Positions 25,501 to 37,500 of a DNA stretch of 64,000 bases are shown here, one piece after another. A program made the position numbers and the translations under genes. The notes below the pieces were generated by a model. The model saw nothing but the letters and a program-made list of their open reading frames with translations. It made no database searches and was not told the DNA's origin. This DNA is from Taudactylus pleione. Its lineage: Eukaryota; Chordata; Amphibia; Anura; Myobatrachidae. Every line of letters begins with the position of its first letter. Positions within the stretch are counted from its first letter, which is position 1. The stretch covers positions 53,962,001 through 54,026,000 of the forward strand of contig JAUIMM010000200.1 in NCBI GenBank assembly GCA_031769625.1, in the 5' to 3' direction.

Positions 25501-28500
25501 AGCGTGAGGCTGTGCACAAGGCTCTCTGCTTCCTTAGTCACGTGGACTATGCTATTTGGGAAAGGTACTCCCTGAAGTTATGACTCTTGCACATAATGAA
25601 ATGATTGATGTCCATAGGAACATACCTTCTCCATACCTTCATACGCATTATGAACACAGAAATAAGAGTAACATGATTCCTGGTGATGTGCATAAAGCCA
25701 CTCAAATGATAAGTGAGACGACTGGCTTCCAGATTTTAGTTGCACTTGATCCCACCAGGATTGCTCGGGGATCTCTAAATTTTAGGTATATTCAAGATCT
25801 CGCAAAATTAATAGATAATATCACCGAGCTATATGATGACACCTTTAGGTACACTGGTAAGGAGTTGCAAGTGTACAAGAAAGAGCTGGCCCAACATCGT
25901 TTAGTGCTGAATTATTTAACTGCTGTCACTGGAGGGTATTGCGTAACCCTAGCCACCCAGTTTGGTGTTAAATGTTGTACTTATATCACCAATAGCACTA
26001 GTGACCCCAAGGAGGTGATAGACCGGAAAATGGATGAAATTCTGCAGTTGAAATGGGAATTTCGGAAGAACCATAATGCTTCAATCGCTGAAGTGGAGGA
26101 ACAGGTCGAAGAGTGGTTCTCCTGGTTGAACCCTATGAAATGGTTCTCGGGTCTAGGAGAGTGAGTCCAAGGACTGATTGCGAGTATAGGGAAACTCCTG
26201 ATCCTAGTGTTGGTGGTCATCCTAATAATTGGCATATGTATCAGATGTGTTCCAGCGGCTATGAAGTGTGCAAAAGGTTGTTCCAATGGAAACCAGGAAA
26301 ATGAAATAATGATGGTAGTTACCCATGATGCTGTGAATACTAATGTAACTAATACCCTACATTATAACCCTGAATTAGAGAGTACGATCTAATGTTTGCT
26401 TGCAAATTGCCATGTATAATAAAGTATTGTCAATGTTTCTTTAGAACACCCTAGTTTAAAATGTAGTCTTCATCTCCCCTTTCTTCCAAGGTTGTCCTCT
26501 CCATGGAGTGGTGCTTTCCCACACTAGCTCCCCATTGGTCCTCGACTTAGAGTCCACGTGGTATGCGTACGAGGGGCTACTTTATGTCCCCAGGGGCGCA
26601 TTATTCAACGATTCAAATGACCACACGGAGTCATATCGTTAAGAACATTGAACAATACTTTATAATACAGTGTCCACATGAAATAAGATCCGAATGATAG
26701 TAGAAGTCCCATAAGAACACGTACCTTGTAATGATGTGATTTGGATTTGTTTAGCAGTGCATAAAAGTGTTATTAATGCTATTTCAAAACATCTTAATAT
26801 GAAGTCTCTAAACAATTCAAAATTATCCTTATGGGTTAGGTGCATTCCCACATCTAACATATGGTCACAACCTCTTCCGTCTGGCCTGTGGTGTGCACAT
26901 AAGGCTAGTTTTATGTCCCTTCCCCCAAGAGCGCTTCATTGATGGGTAAATTAACAACTCATGCCATCCCATAACAATAACATTAACTAATGTCTTATAG
27001 TATGGCTAATCAGATAACCAATTATTAATTGTTGCTTGCGTATGGTGATAGCGTATGATTGCTATCAAAGGGTGGACTGTCGAAACCGTATAAATTGGTT
27101 GCGATCGCTTAATTGCGCACGAATCGCAACACGACATCCATTGGACGATTTGATCGTCCACGGCCATTTTTATGCGAACACAGGCTCCCGCCGCATTTGC
27201 GCACGCGCAATTGCACATGCTCGCTATACATGCACACGCATCCCATGTCCCCGCAACTCGTCATATTGTGAATGGCGAGCCATGCTTCTGTGCTCACAAC
27301 AGTTAAGCGCCATTTTAACATTACATAAACACATAAAGTTAATACAGCAATACTGTTTAAATACTGTTTTGCGTTTCAATCGCATAGCCAGCTTTTAAGT
27401 ATTATTGTCGGAAACCTTACCCCGACGGACAGCAGCCTTTCCTTACAATAAACTTATATCCCATTTAACCCTAAACTGACTGAGATACGCACAATGCTAT
27501 GTGTTTTAAAGGTATGCAGTGAATGTTACATGTTAAATAGCAGTTATATGATATCTGGGATTAGGAATAAGATAAATGGGTCATGAGTAGTATCTACCGA
27601 TTTCCCTCTGTCTCAACAGGAATATGAAACCAACAGAATGAATATGGAAGGGATCACTATCGAGTTATGAAGACCTGCCAAGAATTATACTCTATACTGT
27701 ATAAATCACTGTACACCTCCCCTGTAGATTTGCATGCCAAATGTTAGTACAAAGGGATTTTCTAACAGTTCAACCTCCAGTGACGTCAACCATTTACTAA
27801 CAAATGAATAGCAACAACCATTGTGACTCAGTAATAAAGGGCCAATAGGGAACCCCTCTGAGTATTCAGCATATGTTCAAAGGTAATTGTACACCTATAA
27901 ATTGCCATGCAGTCTGGATCCCAGCCCCTTTTTCCTTTGCTACCTTTCTCCCTGCCTGACCCTAAAGAAACACACAGCAATCCTGATGGACAGCTGTTAG
28001 TCTAGGATCCAGACCGCATGGCGAAGTGTTGGTAATTGTATCTTTGTCTTTATCCTGTATATAGCTGCATTGTATAGATTAAGGCTGATTATACCCTTTT
28101 TACAATATAGTACCTTTGTGTGTGTTGGAACCGCAAACTGTTTCTGTGTGACAAAGTTATTTTATATTGAAATGGGAGGTATGGGCAATCTGGTCTGTGC
28201 AATCAAATCTCTCTAATGTCGATGCTGTTCAAACGGTATCAATAGGGTGTATCTGCGAAGTGCTACATTACAGTGTCAGCGGCGGTGACGGGGGGGGGGC
28301 ACAGAGTTAAAACTTGCCTCCGGGTGTCTGGGATGAACTTACGCCACTGTCTCCAACGCTTCCTCCCTCTCTGCTAGTGACCTCCCTCTCCTCTAGCTCA
28401 GGTAACCTCTGCTGCTCTCCTGGCTGCCTGGTGCTGCTTGCTGCTCTGATTATCTAGTGGCTGCAGTGTGCAGGTGCTGTGGTGTTGGGATTTTCTCTGC

Positions 28501-31500
28501 TGGTGGTTCCCGGTGCAGGCACGGATCGGCTCTCTTCCTCATCCTGAGATCTCCCTGTGCGTTGTTCCTCCAGCTTCCTCCCTGAGGGACCATCGTTGCT
28601 GAACCAGACCTCCTCAGCCTGACGTCCTTAGGCTGCCTCAGGTACTGATGCTTATTTCTATGCTGCCCCTAACAGCATTTGGCCAGCTGCTGAGTTTATT
28701 TCCTGCACCTACTCCCTGACTGACCTTGTTGTTGCTGGAGGACTGTGCCCTCCTCTATGACCTTTTGCTGTGGGACAGATTAAGGTGCCCTCCTGCTTGC
28801 TGATTTTCTATCTATGACTGCCTACAGGTTCTGTACCTAGCGACACAGCCTCTAGTACTACTGGGTCATTCTATGGTAACTCACGTTATAAAGTGACATA
28901 GCAAACAATCAGCAGCTCCTGTATACAGTCTTCCAAAGCATGATCCGTCTCATCACTTTCTCAGCAATCAAAACCAAAGTCACATAAACTGTTGCTGTTG
29001 ACAACCATGCACACACTCACCATGTCACCCTGCAACATAAGTTACCATGGAATGACCCTACAGGGGGTGTTTCTCAAAACACATGCTCCCTGTTTAAGTA
29101 GCCACACCCCCTTTATTGGAGCTTACACCGGAGGCACGCTGCAAAGTTTCCTTTTCACTAACAGGCACCCTGCAACTCTACTATATATCTATCTATATCT
29201 ATATATATATATATCTATATCTATCTATCTATCTATATGATATAATTTTTTTTTCCCCAAGGAACAGTAACAATATCTGACACGGGGCTAAAACTGGGAC
29301 CACCCATTACCAGAACTCTAGTTTCTGGAATGGGTAGGATACAGAGTACGCTATATGCCAAACCCAAGGGAGAGGTATATAGAGAGACATACCGAACCTC
29401 TGAGACCAAATGCTGCAGCCGTGAACAGACGCTGAACAGCGCGCGTCTCACACATGAGGTGGTCATTTATACCAGACGCCGGAATCCGTACCTGGAAGTT
29501 GAAGTCTGGGAGGAGGGGCGGCCGGGGGAGCACCTCATCTCCTCTAAGCTGCGATTTTGATGGCCGGGTACGCTGCACTACAAGGTAATAAGACTTGACT
29601 AGTGCGCTTTACCACCCGTCCCCGGCAACAGACGATATGATCCCAGCCGCCTTAGTGAGGAATCGCAAAGCGTCTTTCACCTGCAAAGGCCTCTGGCGCG
29701 TCTCAACACCAGAGGCTAGGGACTGCTTGCGCATGATATCCCGAGAGGAATCCTTACTGGACATCTCCGTTTACCCGACCGCAGTCCCGGACCTCAGCGT
29801 CTTTAGGCAGCCGAGGCCTGCAGAGAACCTCAGGGCTTACAGCCATACTGGTGTTTCGTCGTCGGCGGAGGTAGTTGGAGCCGCAGTAGGGTGTCATTAC
29901 TGGCGCTAAAACCGCTAAACTCTGAAGTTTCATAACTTAAATTAAAAGAAAAAAAGCTTAGGACTGCCTGTTATAACAGGTGTGTCTTGCCACGCACCAA
30001 ACAAAAAAACTGAATGCCTGTGGCTGGGGTATATAGGGAGGAGGACCAGTGCATGCTGGGAGCTCCAAAGCTTTGCTGTTTGGTGCAATGGATGCTGTCC
30101 AACTATATATCCCAAGGTAATTCCTGTGGACCCTATGGAACCCGAAGAAGCAAATGTGAATATTTCTGCAATTTGACCACCTAACCGACTGATTTTTTTC
30201 CCAAAAAAAATGCTTTAGAACTTGTTTTTTGGTTTAATTACATAACTATGCTGAAATATCTATTTAAAAATATATTTAAAACTATGTAATAGTAAAATAC
30301 TCCAGTGGGGTATATTGTAGACAACAACATAACATATTGCAGACTATGCAACATTTCCCCCCCCCCATCCCGGTGGCCATAGATAGGGGCGCTGAGAGCC
30401 GAGCCCGGGAAGGGGCGTGGCCTAATTGTGGGAGGCATGGCCACACCCCTTTAGGATTAAAAAATATATATATATTTTTCCAGCCGCTGTGTGCTGAGGA
30501 GAGGGGCACCGCGAGCCCCTCAGCACGGCGCAGAGTCAGGGGGGGGGCACGTTCAGTGTTATTGCTTCCCCCCACAGACATAGGAGACTGCTGCGCAAGC
30601 AGTCTCCCACTGCGGCCCAGCACACAGCAGCCTGTACTGAGCTGCTGTGAGGTAAGAGGCAGGTGGTGGTGGGGTGCCGGACCCGGGCCCCTTTAGCAAG
30701 CCCGGGACGAGAAAGGGGGCCTATGCGGAGGCTGCACACAGGCCTCCTCCTGTCTTAAACCACACCTAGGTGAGTGTAATCCATTTCACCGCACTGTAGC
30801 AGGTGTTAATGTTAGGAGGAAGGTATATATCTAAGCAAGAGAGTTTGAGCGACAACTTTGCAAACTTGCTGTACAAAAATGTACTGTGTGGGTTGGTGGA
30901 TTTATACACAGGGGTGGGACCAGTGATGTCACAACAACCCATATAACTGCATTTCAGCATTTTGACCTATATGAGTTGCAGCTGTCTGTAGCGCAAGACT
31001 GTAGTGAATGTATATTACCGCCACAGAATATGGTCCTTTAAACTTTAATGTGTAGCACACAGCAACTGTTTTTTTTTTTTAGCAATTTTAATCAAAGGAT
31101 CACATACTATATAAACCATAGTAAGCAAACAATAAAAATCAGATGAATCTGTTACCTGTCGACTTTCAGCAAAATTAACCAAGTAAATTGGACGTAGTAC
31201 TCTTGACCATCGGATGCTGGCTATTTGAGCTATACTCAAAGATCCATAAATAATCAAATCGACTAAATTGAGCTGTCCAACAGAAGACAAACATTAATAG
31301 TTTAGTGGTTTTTAAATTCAGGGAACCTTTCATTAGACTTTTAACAGCATGTTTCATACAGTACAAATAACTTACTAATATTGTGACCATAACGCAAATG
31401 TTCTTAGTGTCTTTCCAGAAAATGGTGCGTGGCGTGACTTTACCAAAATGTACAAGGCGGCCAAAGAATGCCATTAAGCAGAAGATCTCAACTATGGAAG

Positions 31501-34500
31501 TAGCCTGCAAATAACAATAATCCTTTACTGGTTTCAACATAGATCAATTTGTAGTCCTGCAGTTTAATTAATTTTTAAGCTAGTGTATCTGACAGCATAA
31601 ACATACTGTAATCATATGTATTTCTTTTTACATAGCCTGAAATGGTAGCGGAACACGACATAATCCCACGCCATCCAGTCATGTTTTACAGTCAATGTTG
31701 TTCCAAGTCAGCTACAAATCAGATGATATTTTAAATGATATTTAGGTAATTTCTCGGTAATGGTGTGATTAATGTATATACTCTGCCAGTCCAATAACAA
31801 TTGTATGCATTTACCATCCACTGAAGGAACATTTATTTTGGGGTGTATAATATGATCCGAAGCACTCTGCAATTCATACTTACCAGAAATGGGAGTGGGT
31901 AAATAGCAGGCTCCTCAAATAGCGCCAGGCCTAGATCAACAATGATACAGATGTAGGTTGCTACTTGCATTACCCAGTGGTTATAAAAATAGTAAAGTCT
32001 GCAAAACAAACAAACACACACAATAAGCAAGGTAGGAAATACCATGAGAGAATAAAAGATGTTTAAGGCAAGTTTTTCTAAAGTTATAAACAATGGTTGT
32101 GTCGGTGTGATATTATTTGTTACCAGCAGGCGCCCAGCGGCTCCCTCCCTGCAGCCAGAGGCTGGAGATCACACCTGAGCTCTGCCTTTCGATTCCGCAG
32201 TGGGTGTAGAGAGAGACATGCTGAGCGCGAGAAGCTGTCAGATGGCGGCAGGCGCAGGAAGTAGCGTGTTGTGTGGATCATTATGTGCAAGGGGCACTTT
32301 TACTGTGGGCATTGTGTATAAGGGGCACTACTACAGTGGGCATTGTGTATAAGGGGCACTACTACAGTGGGCATTGTGTATAAGGGGCACTACTGTGGGC
32401 ATTGTGTATAAGGGGCACTACTGTGGGCATTGTGTATAAGGGGCACTACTGTGGGCATTGTGTATAAGGGGCACTACTGTGGGCATTGTGTATAAGGGGC
32501 ACTACTGTGGGCATTGTGTATAAGGGGCACTACTTTGTGTTGTAACGTGAATAAGGGACACTACTATGTGTGGTGTAATGTGAATCAGGGGTACTATGTG
32601 TGGTGTAATGTGAATCAGGGGTACTATGTGTGGTGTAATGTGAATCAGGGGTACTATGTGAATAAGATTGTGCTACTGTGTGGTGTAATTGAATTGAGGG
32701 TACTGGTGTGTGGCCATGCCCCTTTGTTATGAGACCACACCTCTTTTTCGGCGCATGCTGTTCTTTTATAATAAAAAATTTGGGAGGGAGGGAAAATGTA
32801 TAGTTTGAATGGGGGGCACCGAACACCCTAGCACTGGCCCTGACAGTGTCGAAGCTGAATAATTGAGTAAGACAAGTTCAGTTTAAAATTCAATCACAGC
32901 GACGCCATCTTGCGACTGGCCGCAAGACTCCATTTTAGAAATGCGATCGCAAGACGCCATTTTGTGAATGGCGGCCTAAGCGCCATTTTAGATAAACTCA
33001 CATTTTAGTACATGTGGCGATAATACCATTAGCATCATGCGAAGGCATCTGTGACCATTATCATATGAAGCAAATGGCCAGGTGACAACTGGCTTAGGTA
33101 GATAAGTTTCCTGCATAGTGTTTGTTCACTACGGGTGGTCTGGCTAGAATAAATAAGCAAGCTTCCTGCAATGACACAGGAAAGGTGGGAGGGCCTGCTG
33201 ACAGGAGATGTAGAACTATCTGGCCCAGCATGCTAAAATGTTAGAGACAAGGCACTTATCCTCACACACACATTAAATATGTCTTTATATCAAACCCCGA
33301 ATACTCACACATTTCATATTCACACATAAGGTTCCATAAGCATCAAAATGTATGATTCAAGTTGGTTAAGTTAGTTTAAATGCTAAGAAATAAAGGTTTT
33401 TGATAACTAAGGTATTATACATGATATGCAAGGTATGTTTGGTCTCGTTCTGATGCATACACTTTTTACAGCATCCCGGTGTTATCGGTGGAGAGATCGC
33501 ATCATGCAAACTCAAGTTACGGATCGCAGAACTTACAAGCAACAAAATGTTTAGCTGATGAAATGTTACAGGAGGCGTTACCAGAAAGACTCCGGCTGTT
33601 AGAGGCAGGGAAAGTCTATTTGAAACAACCTGTTAAATGTGCCGTAACATATGCTTCTCCTCTGGGAACCAATGAGATCAGCAGGAAATTTCCCCTTTGT
33701 CCTGCTTTAGTCTGGGGGGAATAAATACATGTGCCGATATACTGGTTTAGGAGTCCATGCTGAAGGTTGTATGTACTAGGGGTCTCTAGTCTGAGGTATA
33801 TCTCTGGGTCCGGAGGCGCAGCGTATGATTACTGTACTTGGGTCTGTATTATTTCCTTTTTACGCCTAAATTATGTATGTATAGATTGCGTGTAACTGAC
33901 TATAATTTTACCTGAATAATACTTGTGCGTTGGAACCACAGATTCCACTCCTGTCTTTATTTGCGGTCATACTGCGTACGCAATTAGCGTTGTGTTTAGA
34001 GGTTTATAGGAAGGTTTTCAGAAGGTATAGGCAGGGGTATATAGAGGTTCATTTCTAATATTGTTAACAGGCACATACTTGCATGAGAGAGATGCATAAT
34101 TTGCGTGTAGTCAGGGCCAGGTACAAATACAGGATGATGATAATTAAGATGAAAATGACAGTCATCAGCACTAATGAACTACTTCTGATTGGCTGTTTTG
34201 TAAAGGCACTCCTGATTCAGGGCCTGATTCAGCAAAGGAACGCAACTGCGATTACGCACACAATCGGGCGATTGTTGCGTACTGCATATGCATCGCAGTG
34301 CGCAAACCGTCCGCTACGATCGGGACTGTGACCGCAGGGAGTACGCAGACCCATAGCAGAGTGACTAACAGGAAGTGCCGTTTGTGGGTGGTGACGGGGT
34401 ATGGTCGGGGAAATGCAGGTGTGCCAGGGAGTCTGAAAGCCTTTGCAGGGGCGTGCATAAATTAGCCACTGCGATGCCCTACATAGCATGAGGTCTCATA

Positions 34501-37500
34501 GCGTGCGAGGAAGTTAGCAATTCCTGAATAAGGTCAGAGCTTGTGCAAGTGTGTGTGAGGTTGAGATTGTACCTATGTTTTCACAGTCTTGCTAAACATT
34601 ACGGATGTGTGTAAGGTAAAGTGGGCGTCCTTATGTAGTTCTGCGGTAGCATTGCTATCGCAATGAATTAGCATACTATCACAGTTGAACCGGTGCAAAA
34701 ATCGCTATTGCATTCGCAGTTACGTTCCGTAATGCATCAGGCCCTCAGATAGCTGCTTTACTCATTGCTGGGGCATATAATATGCCTGTGTGTGCTCATT
34801 TAAGAATTCTATTTTACATACAGTAGTTGTTTCTACTGTATTAGAGAGGTTTTCTACCTTTCATTGATGCCTGCTGCGTATTTTCAAAGCGAAACAACTG
34901 GTGATAAAAATAAGGATGGGGATTCATGTTGTATCGCATTCAGGGTGCATTGCATCCCACTGTTCATTACGCCGGGATGCATGACGGAAAATGCAAAGGA
35001 CAGCTCTCTTGGTAAGAGCTGTCCTTTGCGAGTGAATGATGCACAGAAAGACGTGAGATGCATGGGGTGCAGGGAGGGATCTGATTCGATCAAAGCCCTG
35101 GAATATATTGCATTCCGGGGCTTGGTGCATATGAGAAATGCGGTCATTCTTTATGCTACACTTACACTTAGGGTGGGATGCAGCAAAGCAAGAAATGCGA
35201 TCAAAACCCGAAAATGCAGTTTTCAGGGGTTTGATCGCATTTCTTGATTTGCTGTATCCCACCCTAAGTGTAAGTGTATCATAAAGAATGCCAAATCCGC
35301 AACCAAGGCTGCATCATGAACAGCATATTCTTATTTCACAAAGGGGCGGGATGCGATGCATCTTGCCACTCTTTGCATGCCGGTATGTATGACAGTAAAT
35401 GCAAAGGACAGCTCTCTCGGTAAGAGCTGTCCATTACAAGTGAGGAACTTCTGAGTCTATGACCCAGAATTCCCTCTGGCGTCCTTCCGTGCATGCGCAG
35501 AAGGACGTGCCACGTGAAAGGTAATTTGAAAAAGCTGTCACTCTTGTACAGCGAAACGCATCAGCTGTTACCTCCTTCAACCCATCAAGTGACCTTACAG
35601 TCGGCCACCTGTCTTTAGAAGTCTGGACCAGCTTGCCAGATACACTATGAACTTAGCTACCATCCTGGATCTGCTCTTATCTTCATCTAGGACTAAACCA
35701 TATCCATACACTGAACTTCTGAGTGCTCCTATGTTTTGTGTTTGAAGAACCCACCGGTGAAACGGTCTGGTAACTATACATCTATTGGACAGTCCTTTTT
35801 CTTCTAATAAGACTGAAAAACTGCTATAATTCATATTTAATTGATCAAATCCAGAAGTATCAATAAGAACAGGCAAACATTATTGTGGACAATCACTAGG
35901 GTGAGGCATCTTGCTCATGTAACAATTTGTGAAGATTTTATGGAATTCATTTCCTTTTATTGAAATATTCTTCCTTTTGATTAAAGTGAATGTATATAAA
36001 TTATATACATTTTATCCATCTATAGGTTTATTCTATATACACTGTATATGACATTATTACAGCACTACTTTTTTGTTCATGTGTTCCAATATATAGACAT
36101 CTCCTGTTCTGCAGGATAGATGCGATATGTCTGTGAATGACCTTGTTCACAGACATCATCTGTACACACCTGCCGATGCCCTACAGATATATCGATGATT
36201 CCATTGAACGGGCGATGTATCTGTCAGTGTGTACTCAGCATTAGATTTATGGTAATTCAAAAGAGGATAAAGGGTATTGTCAGACAGAAAATAGAGAATC
36301 CCCTAGAATTCATTTCTCAGAAGCAATTTCCCCTTCCAGTCAAGAGACAGAATATATTGTATATATAAAAAACTAGTTGGAAGAAAGAAAGGGGAACGTT
36401 AAAAGGGAAGTTAAGTATTAACTGATTGAATGCATTGCCAGATTTTGGTTGAGAGTGGAGGTTTGATTTGCCATTCTCTGGATCAGCACTACATTCAGAA
36501 AAGTTGTAACTTGCTGGGCATGTACCTGCTCTTCACTGACTGGGGATAGAGCCCACACTTTGGGGTGTATCAAAATGTGTATGTAAGGGCCCTTATAAGT
36601 TTATTACTGGGTCAAGACATCTCTGGTTCTACCCCACCTCACAGGTGTCCAATGTTATTTGGAGCTTGGTAAAAAAAGGCAAATGGTTTCTCATAAATTA
36701 TCTTAATCATGTAAAGAAATGGGAGAAGCTGGGTGTGACGCAGGCATTATCCAAGTTTATTAATCCCCCAGTTTTAAATGAGGAAAAAATAAATAAATTT
36801 GCACTAAGATATCTGAGTGTTTGATCTGAATGGGTGATACTGTGAAGCTCTCTGCAAACTTGCTGACTTTGCAATCCCCTCCTCCGAGAGGTGGCAGCCA
36901 GGTCGGTGCAGCAGGAGGGGTGTGGCGGCGGCAATGAGGGGGTGGTACGATCGCATCATCATGGACCTGCCCCCCGCTGTACAATACCAAGATTACTGCC
37001 ATTGTAAAGCAGGGGGTGGGCTACAATGACGAGTTTTAGCGCGAATCGCTTCATTGTATCCCTGGCCCGTCCACTTTCAGTCAGTACATCAGCAGTGGTG
37101 GGGGGAGTGGGTATTTTTACGGGTGGCAGCCGGAGACTTGCCCTCTCTTGTGGGCGCCCGGGAATGCCACCTTATTTAGGAAGCCTCCCGGCCATTCTGG
37201 AGGAGTCGGCAAGTATGGCTTCCGGGTGTTTGCACTATAGTCTGTCACAGTGTAGTAGGGGCAGAGTTTCGTATCAGTAGCTACAGTGTACTCACCTGAT
37301 CGCATGAGGTGAAGTTTCAAAGGGGATGTTTCTGTTGTATTGTGCATCATAAACATATGCTGCAGCCAGGAGTAAGTTCTGAGAAAGAAAGTAAAGTATT
37401 AATAAGCTGACACTGTATAAAACCTTCATGTTAAAGGCGAAGATAAAAGCAGGAAACAGGCAGAATCATGTTTGGAAACTAAAATTCACCCACTGTCCAA

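Larger units (their letters stand above)
17299..28244 (+). mobile_element. Endogenous retrovirus (gamma/epsilon-like), near full length, defective
   Basis: Two long direct repeats (17299-18437 and 27078-28244) flank gag, pro, pol and an env remnant in the order of a simple retrovirus. A 4-bp direct repeat, GGGT, sits just outside both ends (17295-17298, 28245-28248). A primer-binding site starts two bases after the 5' LTR. The class is suggested by a single zinc knuckle, a UAG between gag and pro in one frame, and Pol most like class I proviruses. Lesions are frameshifts in gag, pro and RNase H, in-frame stops before the RT region and in TM, and loss of the integrase end and SU. The LTRs differ by about eight substitutions and two indels, so the insertion is fairly recent. 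Confidence 0.92.

Noticed and set aside
32279..32670. CRISPR-like or coding repeat
   Set aside because: Tandem 28- and 30-bp units without spacers; simple minisatellites.
33479..33724. 81-residue frame inside the possible solo LTR
   Set aside because: No family pattern, and it lies within repeat-like DNA; not supported as a gene.
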